64,000 bases of DNA. Origin: an uncultured bacterium. GTDB lineage: Bacteria; Elusimicrobiota; Elusimicrobia; Elusimicrobiales; Elusimicrobiaceae. Below the pieces are notes generated by a model. It searched no databases. It was given only the letters and a program-made list of their open reading frames with translations, and was not told where the DNA came from. This document shows positions 16,594-23,365 of this stretch, piece by piece (position 1 is the stretch's first letter; every line of letters begins with the position of its first letter). The translations under genes were made by a program, and so were the position numbers. Where the stretch lies: assembly GCA_949291515.1 (NCBI GenBank), contig CASEVY010000007.1, positions 310,001-374,000 on the forward strand, given 5' to 3'.

Positions 16594-16710
16594 AAGATTT
16601 GCTTTGTAAATAGAGCAAAGGACCTACAAAAAAATGGGTCTTGTTAGTATAGCAATAATTTGCAAGAATAATAAAGGCGGCCAAAAAAGCCGCGCAGGAG
16701 GAAAAGGGTT
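16594..16710 (+). promoter_or_regulatory. Spacer between the two nrdD parts with RBS-proximal hairpin
   Basis: 117 bases containing several in-frame stops, so no readthrough fusion is possible. A small hairpin TTTGCT/AGCAAA lies at 16598-16619, and GCGGC/GCCGC (16677-16693, A-rich loop) ends just before a perfect AGGAGG (16696-16701), nine bases from the ATG. The strong RBS indicates independent, possibly high, translation of the small gene. Confidence 0.6.
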
Positions 16711-16905
16711 ATGACAGCACAAGAAAGACACAATATAGAAGCAAAGATTTCCGAACTTAAAGCCGCTAAAGAAGCGGTTAAGGGTACGAACTGCGAAGTA
16801 TATTCCAGGGTAGTTGGCTATTTGAGGCCGGTACAAAACTGGAATAAAGGCAAGAAGGAAGAGTTTGCTCTTCGCAAGAATATAAAACTTTCGTGCGGGT
16901 GCTAG
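16711..16905 (+). CDS. Stand-alone glycyl-radical subunit of class III RNR
   Basis: 64 residues. Residues 29-52 match the C-terminal glycyl-radical segment of NrdD: YSRVVGYLRPVQNWN with Gly36 as the predicted radical site, then GKKEEF. This motif is absent from the preceding NrdD. Residues 1-24 form a charged amphipathic helix (ERHNIEAKISELKAAKEAV) that could pair with the helix ending the large subunit. The tail ends CGC, an unusual cysteine pair. Perfect AGGAGG RBS. Same strand and frame as nrdD but separated by stops; nrdG follows after 42 bases. The layout recalls GrcA/YfiD, a separate glycyl-radical replacement domain for pyruvate formate-lyase, but here no intact copy of the domain exists in the main enzyme. 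Confidence 0.9.
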   Translation: MTAQERHNIEAKISELKAAKEAVKGTNCEVYSRVVGYLRPVQNWNKGKKEEFALRKNIKLSCGC

Positions 16906-16947
16906 GTATTTAACTTTATATTTTTATCCTAAGGCAGGTGTGTAGTA

Positions 16948-17562
16948 GTGAAGATTAGCGGACTTTTGAAGTTTTCAATGATAGATTTTCCGGGCAGTAT
17001 TTCGGCTATAGTATTTACGCAAGGTTGTAATCTGCATTGTGCATATTGTCATAATCCGGAACTTATACCGCCTGCCCAGGATGAAAATAATGCCATAGCG
17101 GAAGAAGATATTTTGGATTATCTCAATTTGCGCAGGAAGGCTTTGGACGGCCTTGTAATAACAGGCGGAGAACCTACTCTTCAGCCTGATTTGGAACAAT
17201 TCGCCGAGAAAGTCAAAGCTATGGGATACCTTATAAAACTGGATACCAACGGCACTAATCCGGCCGTATTAAGAAGACTAATCGACAAAAAACTGCTTGA
17301 TTTTATAGCCATGGACATAAAAGCCCCGTTTGAAAAGTACGAGGCCGTCTGCGGAAAGGCCAATCTTGACGCGGTAAAGGAAAGTATGGCCATGATTATA
17401 TCCTCGGGTATAGACTACCAATTCAGAACCACCTACTATAAAGAAGTGCTAAACGACGGCGACATTGAGGCCATTAAGGCGATGGTGCCGGATCAAAGTA
17501 AATTTAAGCTGCAGGAATGTCTTCCGGTAAAGAAGAAAGATGTTCTTAAGATAGAGCATTAG
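16948..17562 (+). CDS. nrdG: Anaerobic RNR-activating radical SAM protein
   Basis: 204 residues, GTG start with AAGGCAGG upstream. It uses a [4Fe-4S] cluster and S-adenosylmethionine to install the glycyl radical on NrdD, here presumably on the small separate subunit. Motifs: SMIDFPGSISAIVFTQGCN, radical SAM CNLHCAYC (residues about 27-34), then the GGEPTLQ motif near 72. Third gene of the anaerobic RNR locus, and the context strongly supports its partner assignment. Confidence 0.95.
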   Translation: MKISGLLKFSMIDFPGSISAIVFTQGCNLHCAYCHNPELIPPAQDENNAIAEEDILDYLNLRRKALDGLVITGGEPTLQPDLEQFAEKVKAMGYLIKLDTNGTNPAVLRRLIDKKLLDFIAMDIKAPFEKYEAVCGKANLDAVKESMAMIISSGIDYQFRTTYYKEVLNDGDIEAIKAMVPDQSKFKLQECLPVKKKDVLKIEH

Positions 17563-17588
17563 TCCGTCGGCTCCCGTTTTTGTATAAT
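17559..17588 (+). promoter_or_regulatory. Predicted lemA promoter inside a hairpin loop
   Basis: TTAGTC (17559-17564), 18-base spacer, TATAAT (17583-17588). Predicted start about 17595, leaving a leader of about 20 bases. The -10 box lies within the loop formed by the inverted repeat at 17571-17608. Confidence 0.55.
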
Positions 17589-17610
17589 ATATAAGTGTTA
17601 AACGGGAGGA
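17571..17610 (+). promoter_or_regulatory. Hairpin that sequesters the lemA ribosome-binding site
   Basis: CTCCCGTTT (17571-17579) pairs with AAACGGGAG (17600-17608), covering the lemA Shine-Dalgarno GGGAGGA (17604-17610). In RNA read through from nrdG the RBS would be paired; in RNA begun at the internal promoter (about 17595) the left arm is absent and the RBS is free. Confidence 0.5.
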
Positions 17611-17614
17611 TTTT

Positions 17615-18187
17615 ATGTTGACGGGAATAATTTTGTTTTTAATAATTGTATTTCTTGCGTTGGGCTTTTACGTTATAAGCATATATAACGGGCTTATTAC
17701 TTTAAAGAACAGGGTAAAGGAGGCTTGGAGCGATATACAAGTCCAGCTGAAAAGGCGCTACGATCTTATACCTAACCTTGTTGAAGTAGTAAAAGGTTAT
17801 GCCGCGCACGAAAGTTCCACTTTGCAGAAAGTGATAGAAGCCCGCAATATGGCTATTAATTCCAAAAGCGATATGGCGCAGCAGGCCCAGGCGGAAAATA
17901 TGCTTACTTCCACGCTTAAAAGTTTGTTTGCCGTATCGGAAAATTATCCCGATTTAAAGGCCAACCAGAATTTTTTGAAGCTTCAGCAAGAACTAACGGA
18001 AACGGAAGACAGGCTTCAGGCAGCCCGTAAATTCTATAATACCAACGTAAATCAGCTTAATATAGAGATAGAATCCTTCCCGTCAAATATAATTGCTAAG
18101 CAATTTAAATTTGAAAAAGCGGAGCTTTTTAAACTGGACGAAGAGGAAGCCGCCCAAGCCCAGAAAGCGCCGTCGGTCAAGTTTTAA
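17615..18187 (+). CDS. lemA: LemA family protein
   Basis: 190 residues. One N-terminal membrane segment (about 3-22) followed by a four-helix bundle. The family signature is clear: YNGLITLKNRVKEAWSDIQVQLKRRYDLIPNLVEVVKGY at about 24-62 (quoted in family style; key residues K, W, D, Q, R, P, N) and later FNTxVN-type YNTNVNQLN near 143-151. The C-terminus is extended and charged (DEEEAAQAQ). LemA proteins are widespread, membrane-anchored, and of unknown molecular function, often next to a TPM-domain protein; that partner is absent here. Confidence 0.93.
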   Translation: MLTGIILFLIIVFLALGFYVISIYNGLITLKNRVKEAWSDIQVQLKRRYDLIPNLVEVVKGYAAHESSTLQKVIEARNMAINSKSDMAQQAQAENMLTSTLKSLFAVSENYPDLKANQNFLKLQQELTETEDRLQAARKFYNTNVNQLNIEIESFPSNIIAKQFKFEKAELFKLDEEEAAQAQKAPSVKF

Positions 18188-18203
18188 TATTTTTGTATAT
18201 TCT

Positions 18204-18235
18204 AAAAAGCCTCGACTTTTAAGTCGGGGCTTTTT
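18204..18235 (+). terminator. lemA terminator
   Basis: AAAAAGCCTCGACTT (18204-18218) pairs with AAGTCGGGGCTTTTT (18221-18235) with a single T-G-type irregularity; the right arm itself supplies the T-run. Confidence 0.88.
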
Positions 18236-18544
18236 AATTGGAAAGATAATTAAATACAAGGAGATAAAGGGAAAAGCCTAAAGAGAAGTTCTTCTAGTAT
18301 TTGTTTTTTGGGGGGGAATCAAATATGCTTAAAGTTTTGCGGGAAGGAAAATTATCCTTTTTGCGGGAGGATTTTTAATCTGTATTATCCGATTGCATCC
18401 GGGAGGATAGTTTCCCGATAAGGAGCTGTTTTGGTGAAGGCGCAATATGGATAAAATCCAAAGGCGGGTTTTTAATTTTAATCGAGGTTTTAATTAGTCG
18501 GCAAGGTGCCTTTTTTTATAATTAAGCGCATAATTTAATATCAA
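18236..18544. other. Gene-free region between lemA and the GNAT gene
   Basis: About 310 bases without a supported gene. A 17-codon reading frame (18325-18378, MLKVLREGKLSFLREDF) follows a G-run that could act as RBS; it contains a near-repeat (LREGK/LREDF) and could be a leader peptide or chance. Several GGGAGGAT/GGGAAGGA-like copies occur (near 18349, 18364, 18400). A short GGCA/TGCC hairpin followed by seven T lies near 18500-18518. I could not match it to a known RNA (SRP, 6S, tmRNA, RNase P). Confidence 0.35.
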
Positions 18545-18570
18545 TAAAAAAGCCCGCATTAATGCGGGCT
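18545..18570 (-). terminator. Terminator of the accB-to-GNAT operon
   Basis: Perfect 20-base palindrome AGCCCGCATT/AATGCGGGCT (18551-18570); on the minus strand it is followed by six T-rich bases (TTTTTATTGA). It lies 24 bases after the GNAT stop. Confidence 0.88.
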
Positions 18571-18593
18571 GAATATTTTTTAATCGGGGTATT

Positions 18594-19688
18594 TTATATG
18601 CTTTTTTGATATAAGCGGTAAGTTTTGGTTTTTTTACAGCCGGCTTCTTCTATTACCGATATTATCGCTTTATTGTCCTCTAGCATCCAGGAAAGTTCGG
18701 CTTTGTTCCAGCCTTTGGCTATTCCGTTGTCTACGACGTGTTTTACCAGCAATAGTTCCAGGCCTCGTCCGCGATGGTCGGGATGTACGCCAAGCATTAT
18801 CATACGGCAGTCCCTTATTTTGCGCCAGGCCAATAGCGCCTTGGGCAATTTTAGCGGATTTAGGCTGCCGTTGAGGATTTTCAATACGTGGTTCATATTG
18901 GGTATCGAAATTGCAAAACCGGCTACCTCGCCTTTAATTTCTATCATACAGGTAAGTTCCGTTTTAACAATCATTTTTAATTGTTTGGCGGTATCGTTTA
19001 TTTCTGCTTCGGTTATGGGGACAAAGCCGTAGTTTTGGCTCCAGGCGGCATTGTATATTTCGCGCACATATTTGACTTCATTGTCAAAGTCGTTCATATT
19101 GATTGAACGTACGGTAAGCTCCGGATTTCTCAATATACGAAGGATAATCTTTTCCATACGCGGCGAGAAGCAGTCTTTATCCGTCCTTTCGAAAGCCAGA
19201 AGGTCTTTGGCTTTTTCAAGGCCCGCGTTTTTAAGAAGTTCGTCGTAATAGGGGAAATTATAAGGCATCATTATGCAGGGCATAGAGTCGAAATTGTCCG
19301 TCAATATCCCGCAGGTATGGTTGGTGCTCGGGTTAACCGGCCCTCGTATTGCGTCTTTGCCTTTTGCTTTAAGCCAATCGGCCGCGGCTTGTATTAGGGC
19401 TTTTGCGGTTTCGGGATTATTCTCACATTCGAAAAACCCGAAAAACCCTATATTGTCGCCTACGTGTTTATTGTGGTTTTCATTAGTGATGGCGGCTATT
19501 CTGCCTACGGTTTTGCCTTCTCGTTTAGCCAAAAAGAGTTCCCTTTCAGCATGGAGCCAAAAGGGATCTTTTGTCAAAAGGTGCTTTGTTTCGCTTTTAA
19601 GTTCCGGCACGTAGAACTTATTCCCTTTATATAATTCAAAAGGGAAGTCGATAAACTCTTTAAGTTCTGCCTTTTCAACTTTGCACAT
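18594..19688 (-). CDS. GNAT-type N-acyltransferase (YghO-like), candidate ceramide synthase
   Basis: 364 residues. Double GNAT architecture: the N-terminal half contains AKREGKTVGRIAAITNENHN and a central RGPVNPSTNHTCG motif (about 116-128) characteristic of YghO-like proteins; the C-terminal half has the acetyl/acyl-CoA loop HPDHRGRGLE (about 301-310). It is coupled to the AOS-family PLP enzyme upstream (one-base gap). In bacterial sphingolipid synthesis, a GNAT-like bacterial ceramide synthase acts after serine palmitoyltransferase; this pairing makes that role plausible here, but it is inference. A simple uncharacterised acyltransferase is the alternative. Confidence 0.8.
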   Translation of the reverse strand: MCKVEKAELKEFIDFPFELYKGNKFYVPELKSETKHLLTKDPFWLHAERELFLAKREGKTVGRIAAITNENHNKHVGDNIGFFGFFECENNPETAKALIQAAADWLKAKGKDAIRGPVNPSTNHTCGILTDNFDSMPCIMMPYNFPYYDELLKNAGLEKAKDLLAFERTDKDCFSPRMEKIILRILRNPELTVRSINMNDFDNEVKYVREIYNAAWSQNYGFVPITEAEINDTAKQLKMIVKTELTCMIEIKGEVAGFAISIPNMNHVLKILNGSLNPLKLPKALLAWRKIRDCRMIMLGVHPDHRGRGLELLLVKHVVDNGIAKGWNKAELSWMLEDNKAIISVIEEAGCKKTKTYRLYQKSI

Positions 19689-19689
19689 T

Positions 19690-20880
19690 TTATTTTATTA
19701 TGCCCAAAGCCTTTCCCGCATTGCCGAAAACTTCTATAATTTTATCGATTTGTTCGTCGGTATGGGTAGCCATGAGAGTAACCCTCATCATACACTTGTT
19801 TGGCGGGACGGCGGGGGGAATGACCGGCGTGGTGAATATTCCGCCGTCTAAAGTGGTGCGCCACATCTTAAAACAATTTTCCATTGTGCCGATAAATATT
19901 GGCACAATAGGCGTCTGAGTCGCCCCAATGTTAAAACCTAGTTTTAAAAACCCTTCCTTCAAACGTTTTGTATTGGCCCAAAGTTTGTCTTTGCGTGACA
20001 TATCGTCCCAGATCAAATCCAAGGCCTTGCTGATGGAAGCTATCGACGCGGGCGGCAAAGCCGCGGAGAATATTTGGCTCCTGGCATTGTGCCTTATATA
20101 GTGGATAACGTCCTCATCGCCGACTACAAAGCCGCCTACCGTCGCAAAAGTTTTTGAGCAGGTTCCTACGACCAAATCCACCTCGCCGTTTTCAAGGCCG
20201 AAGTATTCGCAGGTTCCGCGTCCTTTCGCGCCGAGTATACCGGTAGCGTGGGCGTCGTCTACTATAATTCTGGCGCCGTATTTCTTTGCCAGCTTGACTA
20301 TTTCCGGCAGATTGCAAATGTCGCCTTCCATACTGAATACGCCGTCAACTATGATAAGTTTGCCTTTGCTGTCGTCTATTTTTGAGAGTACGCGCTCCAA
20401 ATCTTCCATATCGTTGTGTTTAAAGCGCACCATTTCCGCTTCGGATAATTTCACGCCGTCAAGTATGCTCGCGTGATCCAGTTTGTCGACTATGGCTACG
20501 TCGCCTTTCTTGAGCAAGCTGGATATTACGCCTAAATTCATCTGGTAGCCCGCGGAGAATATCAGCCCCGCTTGTTTGCCTTTAAATTTGGCCAATTTGG
20601 CTTCCAGTTCATCTGCATATTTGGTATTGCCGTTCAAAAATCTGGATCCTGCAGAGCCTGTACCTCTGGACAAAGCGGCTTCCGCTGCGGCTTTTTTCAT
20701 TTCCGGGTCATTGGCCAAACCTAGGTAATTGTTTGAGCCGGCCATAATATATTTTTTACCGTTTAGTTCTATCTCCGGGGCCTGTGCCGAAGATATCGGC
20801 TGGAAGTAACCGTAAATACCCAAACGCATTAAAGCCTTAGCGTCTTTAAAGTTCCTGCATTTCTCAAAAATATCTGCCAT
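19690..20880 (-). CDS. Alpha-oxoamine synthase family PLP enzyme (serine palmitoyltransferase-like)
   Basis: 396 residues. PLP-dependent decarboxylative condensation of an amino acid with an acyl-CoA/ACP. Visible features: SNNYLGLANDPEM, GTGSAGSRFLNGNTKYADELE (in SPT-like members the equivalent is GTGCAGSRFLNGT), DHASILDG (PLP-stacking His), VDGVFSMEGDICNLPEI, DDAHATG (Asp to pyridine N), TCSKTFATVGG (Schiff-base Lys) and the C-terminal RVTLMATHT. The start MADIFEKCRNF and the GIYGYF motif fit the SPT branch better than KBL or BioF, though branch assignment needs a tree. Coupled with a YghO-like acyltransferase. Confidence 0.88.
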   Translation of the reverse strand: MADIFEKCRNFKDAKALMRLGIYGYFQPISSAQAPEIELNGKKYIMAGSNNYLGLANDPEMKKAAAEAALSRGTGSAGSRFLNGNTKYADELEAKLAKFKGKQAGLIFSAGYQMNLGVISSLLKKGDVAIVDKLDHASILDGVKLSEAEMVRFKHNDMEDLERVLSKIDDSKGKLIIVDGVFSMEGDICNLPEIVKLAKKYGARIIVDDAHATGILGAKGRGTCEYFGLENGEVDLVVGTCSKTFATVGGFVVGDEDVIHYIRHNARSQIFSAALPPASIASISKALDLIWDDMSRKDKLWANTKRLKEGFLKLGFNIGATQTPIVPIFIGTMENCFKMWRTTLDGGIFTTPVIPPAVPPNKCMMRVTLMATHTDEQIDKIIEVFGNAGKALGIIK

Positions 20881-20940
20881 AGTCTTTTACCTTCAATTTA
20901 TTTAATATATAGTTTTATCGTTTTTAAGATAAACTTAAAT

Positions 20941-21408
20941 CTATTTTTGCGCCGCTTTTTTTATGGTATTGGTTGTGGAGCGGCCTTTGAGCAGCGGGAA
21001 AAGCGCCACTTTCTTGGCAAATTCCCGTCCGACCACCTGATCTTCTTTGTAGTCGGCTCCTTTTATCAGTACGTCTGGCTTTATCATTTTGATAAGCTCG
21101 TAAGGGGTATCCTGCTCGAAAATCACCACCGCGTCAACCGCCTGAAGGGACGCGCATACCAAAGCCCTGTCCTGCTCATTGTTGATGGGGCGGGAAGGGC
21201 CTTTTAAACGTTTTACCGACGCATCGCTGTTGATGCCCAAAACAAGTATGTCCGCCTGCTCTTTTGAAAATTCCAATATGCTGACGTGCCCCGCGTGCAA
21301 TATATCAAAACAACCGTTGGTAAAAGCGATGCTTTTGCCTTGCGCTCTTTGTTCTTTAAGATAGTCCTCAAGTTGGGGCCAAGTAAGGATTTTACTTTTT
21401 GCTTTCAT
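20941..21408 (-). CDS. rfaE2: ADP-heptose-synthase-type nucleotidyltransferase (RfaE2/HldE C-domain-like)
   Basis: 155 residues. Cytidylyltransferase-fold enzyme: TNGCFDILHAGHVSILEFSK with the HxGH motif (His37-His40 region), NSDASVKRLKGPSRPINNEQDRA and the ISSTTII-equivalent GRSTTNTIKK at the C-terminus. RfaE2 transfers AMP to heptose 1-phosphate for LPS inner core. It is a stand-alone adenylyltransferase domain without the kinase half. Its start overlaps the accC stop by 17 bases. A glycerol-phosphate or ethanolamine-phosphate cytidylyltransferase is less likely given GRSTT. Confidence 0.9.
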   Translation of the reverse strand: MKAKSKILTWPQLEDYLKEQRAQGKSIAFTNGCFDILHAGHVSILEFSKEQADILVLGINSDASVKRLKGPSRPINNEQDRALVCASLQAVDAVVIFEQDTPYELIKMIKPDVLIKGADYKEDQVVGREFAKKVALFPLLKGRSTTNTIKKAAQK

Positions 21409-22768
21409 CTTTTTTTATAATCCTTTCGACCAAACCGGTATTCATATTGCCGCTTGCGAAGTCCTCGTCGTTTACCATTATTTTATGGAAGTCCAATGTG
21501 GTTTTTACGCCTTTGACGTAAAATTCGTTTAAGGCTCTTCTGCTGCGTTTTAAAGCGGTTTCTCTGTCGGGCGCGAAGACTATCAGCTTGGCTATCAAGC
21601 TGTCGTAAAAAGAGGGTATGGTATAGCCGGCGTGTACGTGGCTGTCAAGCCTGACTCCCAGTCCTCCCGCGGGTATCCATTCTTCTATCGTGCCTGGACA
21701 GGGCATAAAATTCATTTTGTAATCTTCGGCGTTGATGCGGTGTTCTATGGCGTGGCAGCGCACTTCAAGCGCGCGCTGGGCGCTGATGTCAAGTTTCTTG
21801 CCTTGCGCTATATCTATTTGCAGTTTTACCAAGTCCGTCCCGCTGACAAGTTCCGTTACCGGGTGCTCTACCTGCAAACGGGTATTCACTTCCATAAAGT
21901 AGAAGTTATGATTTTCGTCCATCAAAAATTCCACGGTGCCTACCCCGCTGTAGTTGGCCGCTTTGGCCAAGCGTATCGCCGCGGAGCAGAGTTCTTTTCT
22001 TACTTCGTCGGTGACAAAAGGAGAAGGCGATTCCTCGATAAGTTTCTGGTTCTTGCGCTGCATTGAGCAATCCCTTTCGGGGAAAGCCACCACATTGCCG
22101 TAATTGTCGGCCGCCATTTGCACTTCTATATGGCGCGGGTTTAAAACCAGTCTTTCAAAATATACTCTGCCGTCGCCGAACGCGGCTTTTGCCTCGCCCT
22201 GCGCGGTGTCTAGCGCTTTTTGGAAGTCCTCTTCCCCGAAAGCGGGGCGCATGCCTCTGCCGCCGCCGCCCATAGTAGCTTTAATCATTATCGGAAAGCC
22301 GACTTTCTTTGCCGCTTTAAGGAAATCTTTCTCAACTATGCCGTCGGAACCGGGTATTACCGGCACTTTGGCGGAAATGGCCAAAGCTCGGGCGTGGGCT
22401 TTCTCGCCCAGTTTTAAAATTGCCTGTGGCGTAGGGCCGATAAAAGTCATACCGTTGTCTATGACGGCCTGCGCGAAACGCGCGTTTTCAGATAAAAATC
22501 CATAACCGGGGTGTACCGCTTCCGCTCCGCTTATTTTGCACGCAGCTATTACCGCGTCTATGTCCAAATAGCTGGAGGAGGACGGCCCCGCGCCTATGCA
22601 GACGGCTTCGTCGGCTTGGCTTACGTGCGCGGAATATTTGTCCGCTTCGGAATATATCGCTACGGACTTTATGCCCATTTCTTTTAATGTGCGTATTATG
22701 CGCAGCGCTATTTCGCCCCTGTTGGCGATCAGAACTTTAGTGAAGGGTTTTACAGTTTCTTTCGTCAT
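21392..22768 (-). CDS. accC: Biotin carboxylase subunit of acetyl-CoA carboxylase
   Basis: 458 residues. ATP-dependent carboxylation of biotin on the carrier protein, the first half-reaction of malonyl-CoA formation. ATP-grasp features: KVLIANRGEIALRIIRTLKE at the N-terminus, the glycine-rich loop ATMGGGGRGMR (about 165-175), RDCSMQRKNQKL, and MEVNTRLQVEHPVTE (about 294-308) with the catalytic Glu/Asn/Arg set. Starts three bases after the accB stop. No accA/accD in this window. Confidence 0.95.
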   Translation of the reverse strand: MTKETVKPFTKVLIANRGEIALRIIRTLKEMGIKSVAIYSEADKYSAHVSQADEAVCIGAGPSSSSYLDIDAVIAACKISGAEAVHPGYGFLSENARFAQAVIDNGMTFIGPTPQAILKLGEKAHARALAISAKVPVIPGSDGIVEKDFLKAAKKVGFPIMIKATMGGGGRGMRPAFGEEDFQKALDTAQGEAKAAFGDGRVYFERLVLNPRHIEVQMAADNYGNVVAFPERDCSMQRKNQKLIEESPSPFVTDEVRKELCSAAIRLAKAANYSGVGTVEFLMDENHNFYFMEVNTRLQVEHPVTELVSGTDLVKLQIDIAQGKKLDISAQRALEVRCHAIEHRINAEDYKMNFMPCPGTIEEWIPAGGLGVRLDSHVHAGYTIPSFYDSLIAKLIVFAPDRETALKRSRRALNEFYVKGVKTTLDFHKIMVNDEDFASGNMNTGLVERIIKKDESKK

Positions 22769-22771
22769 AGT

Positions 22772-23146
22772 CTATGGCTCTATAAAGAAAAGAGGCTGGC
22801 CATATTCTACGGCCGCGCCTTCCGATGCTAAAATGATTTTTAAAGTACCTTTGACGGGCGAGGAAACTTCTTTTACGGTTTTGTTCATTTCGACATAGCC
22901 CAAAATATCGCCCTGTTTTACGGACATATTTTCTTTAACGGTTACCGCTTTGCCTTTTTTGCCCAAGCCGTATATGCCTACCGCCGGCGCTTTTACCGCC
23001 GTGAGTTTGCAAGAGAAATCGGACGCTTTTGGGTTTTTCGCCGCGGTTGATATTTCCACGCTGACGCCGTCTTTCTTAAAAACTACTTCCTGTAAATCGG
23101 TGGTTTTGGACCACGCTATAAAATCCGAAAGGGTTTTTGTATCCAT
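22772..23146 (-). CDS. accB: Biotin carboxyl carrier protein with non-canonical attachment motif
   Basis: 124 residues from the ATG at 23146, preferred over 23167 because AAGGAGA lies eight bases upstream. The N-terminal third (SDFIAWSKTTDLQEVVFKKDG) resembles AccB, then an Ala/Pro-poor linker and a biotinyl/lipoyl domain (about 47-124). The usual biotin motif E-A-M-K-M is here E-M-N-K-T (Lys89 at the expected distance from Glu86), flanked by VKEVSSPVKG, which is as close to lipoyl-domain patterns (E-T-D-K-A-V-x-E-V) as to biotinyl ones. Coupling to accC argues for a carrier role; whether BirA biotinylates it is uncertain. Confidence 0.82.
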   Translation of the reverse strand: MDTKTLSDFIAWSKTTDLQEVVFKKDGVSVEISTAAKNPKASDFSCKLTAVKAPAVGIYGLGKKGKAVTVKENMSVKQGDILGYVEMNKTVKEVSSPVKGTLKIILASEGAAVEYGQPLFFIEP

Positions 23147-23303
23147 AAAATCTCCTTGTATATACATATTACCATTTATGGATCGATATTGAAAGTTTTA
23201 AGGAGTATCCCTAGACCCTGTTTATAATCTGTTTCACTTAGTTTCGCGCGGCTTTTTGCTGGGCCTTTCGGAAGCTCGTTTGGAATTTGGCCATATATTT
23301 AAA

Positions 23304-23340
23304 ACGCGAAAACGGGGTGCTCGTATGCGCCCCGTTTGAT
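23304..23340 (-). terminator. Terminator of the pgm-to-rluD operon
   Basis: AACGGGGTGC (23311-23320) pairs with GCGCCCCGTT (23327-23336), six-base loop, T-rich on the minus-strand side (TTCGCGTTTT). The region 23168-23303 between this and accB holds no gene that I can support. Confidence 0.75.
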
Positions 23341-23365
23341 TTTAATAGGGGAAACGTCGGGAGAT

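Noticed and set aside
16591-16710. nrdD and the small gene as one pseudogene broken by stops
   Set aside because: The interruption has several stops, but the large part ends in a plausible helix, the small gene has a perfect SD and its own start, and neither shows decay. A true split is the better explanation, though relatives should be checked.
23223-23340. A small RNA from a TATAAT at about 23223 to the terminator at 23340
   Set aside because: No matching -35, no recognisable structure, and the terminator already serves the minus-strand operon.
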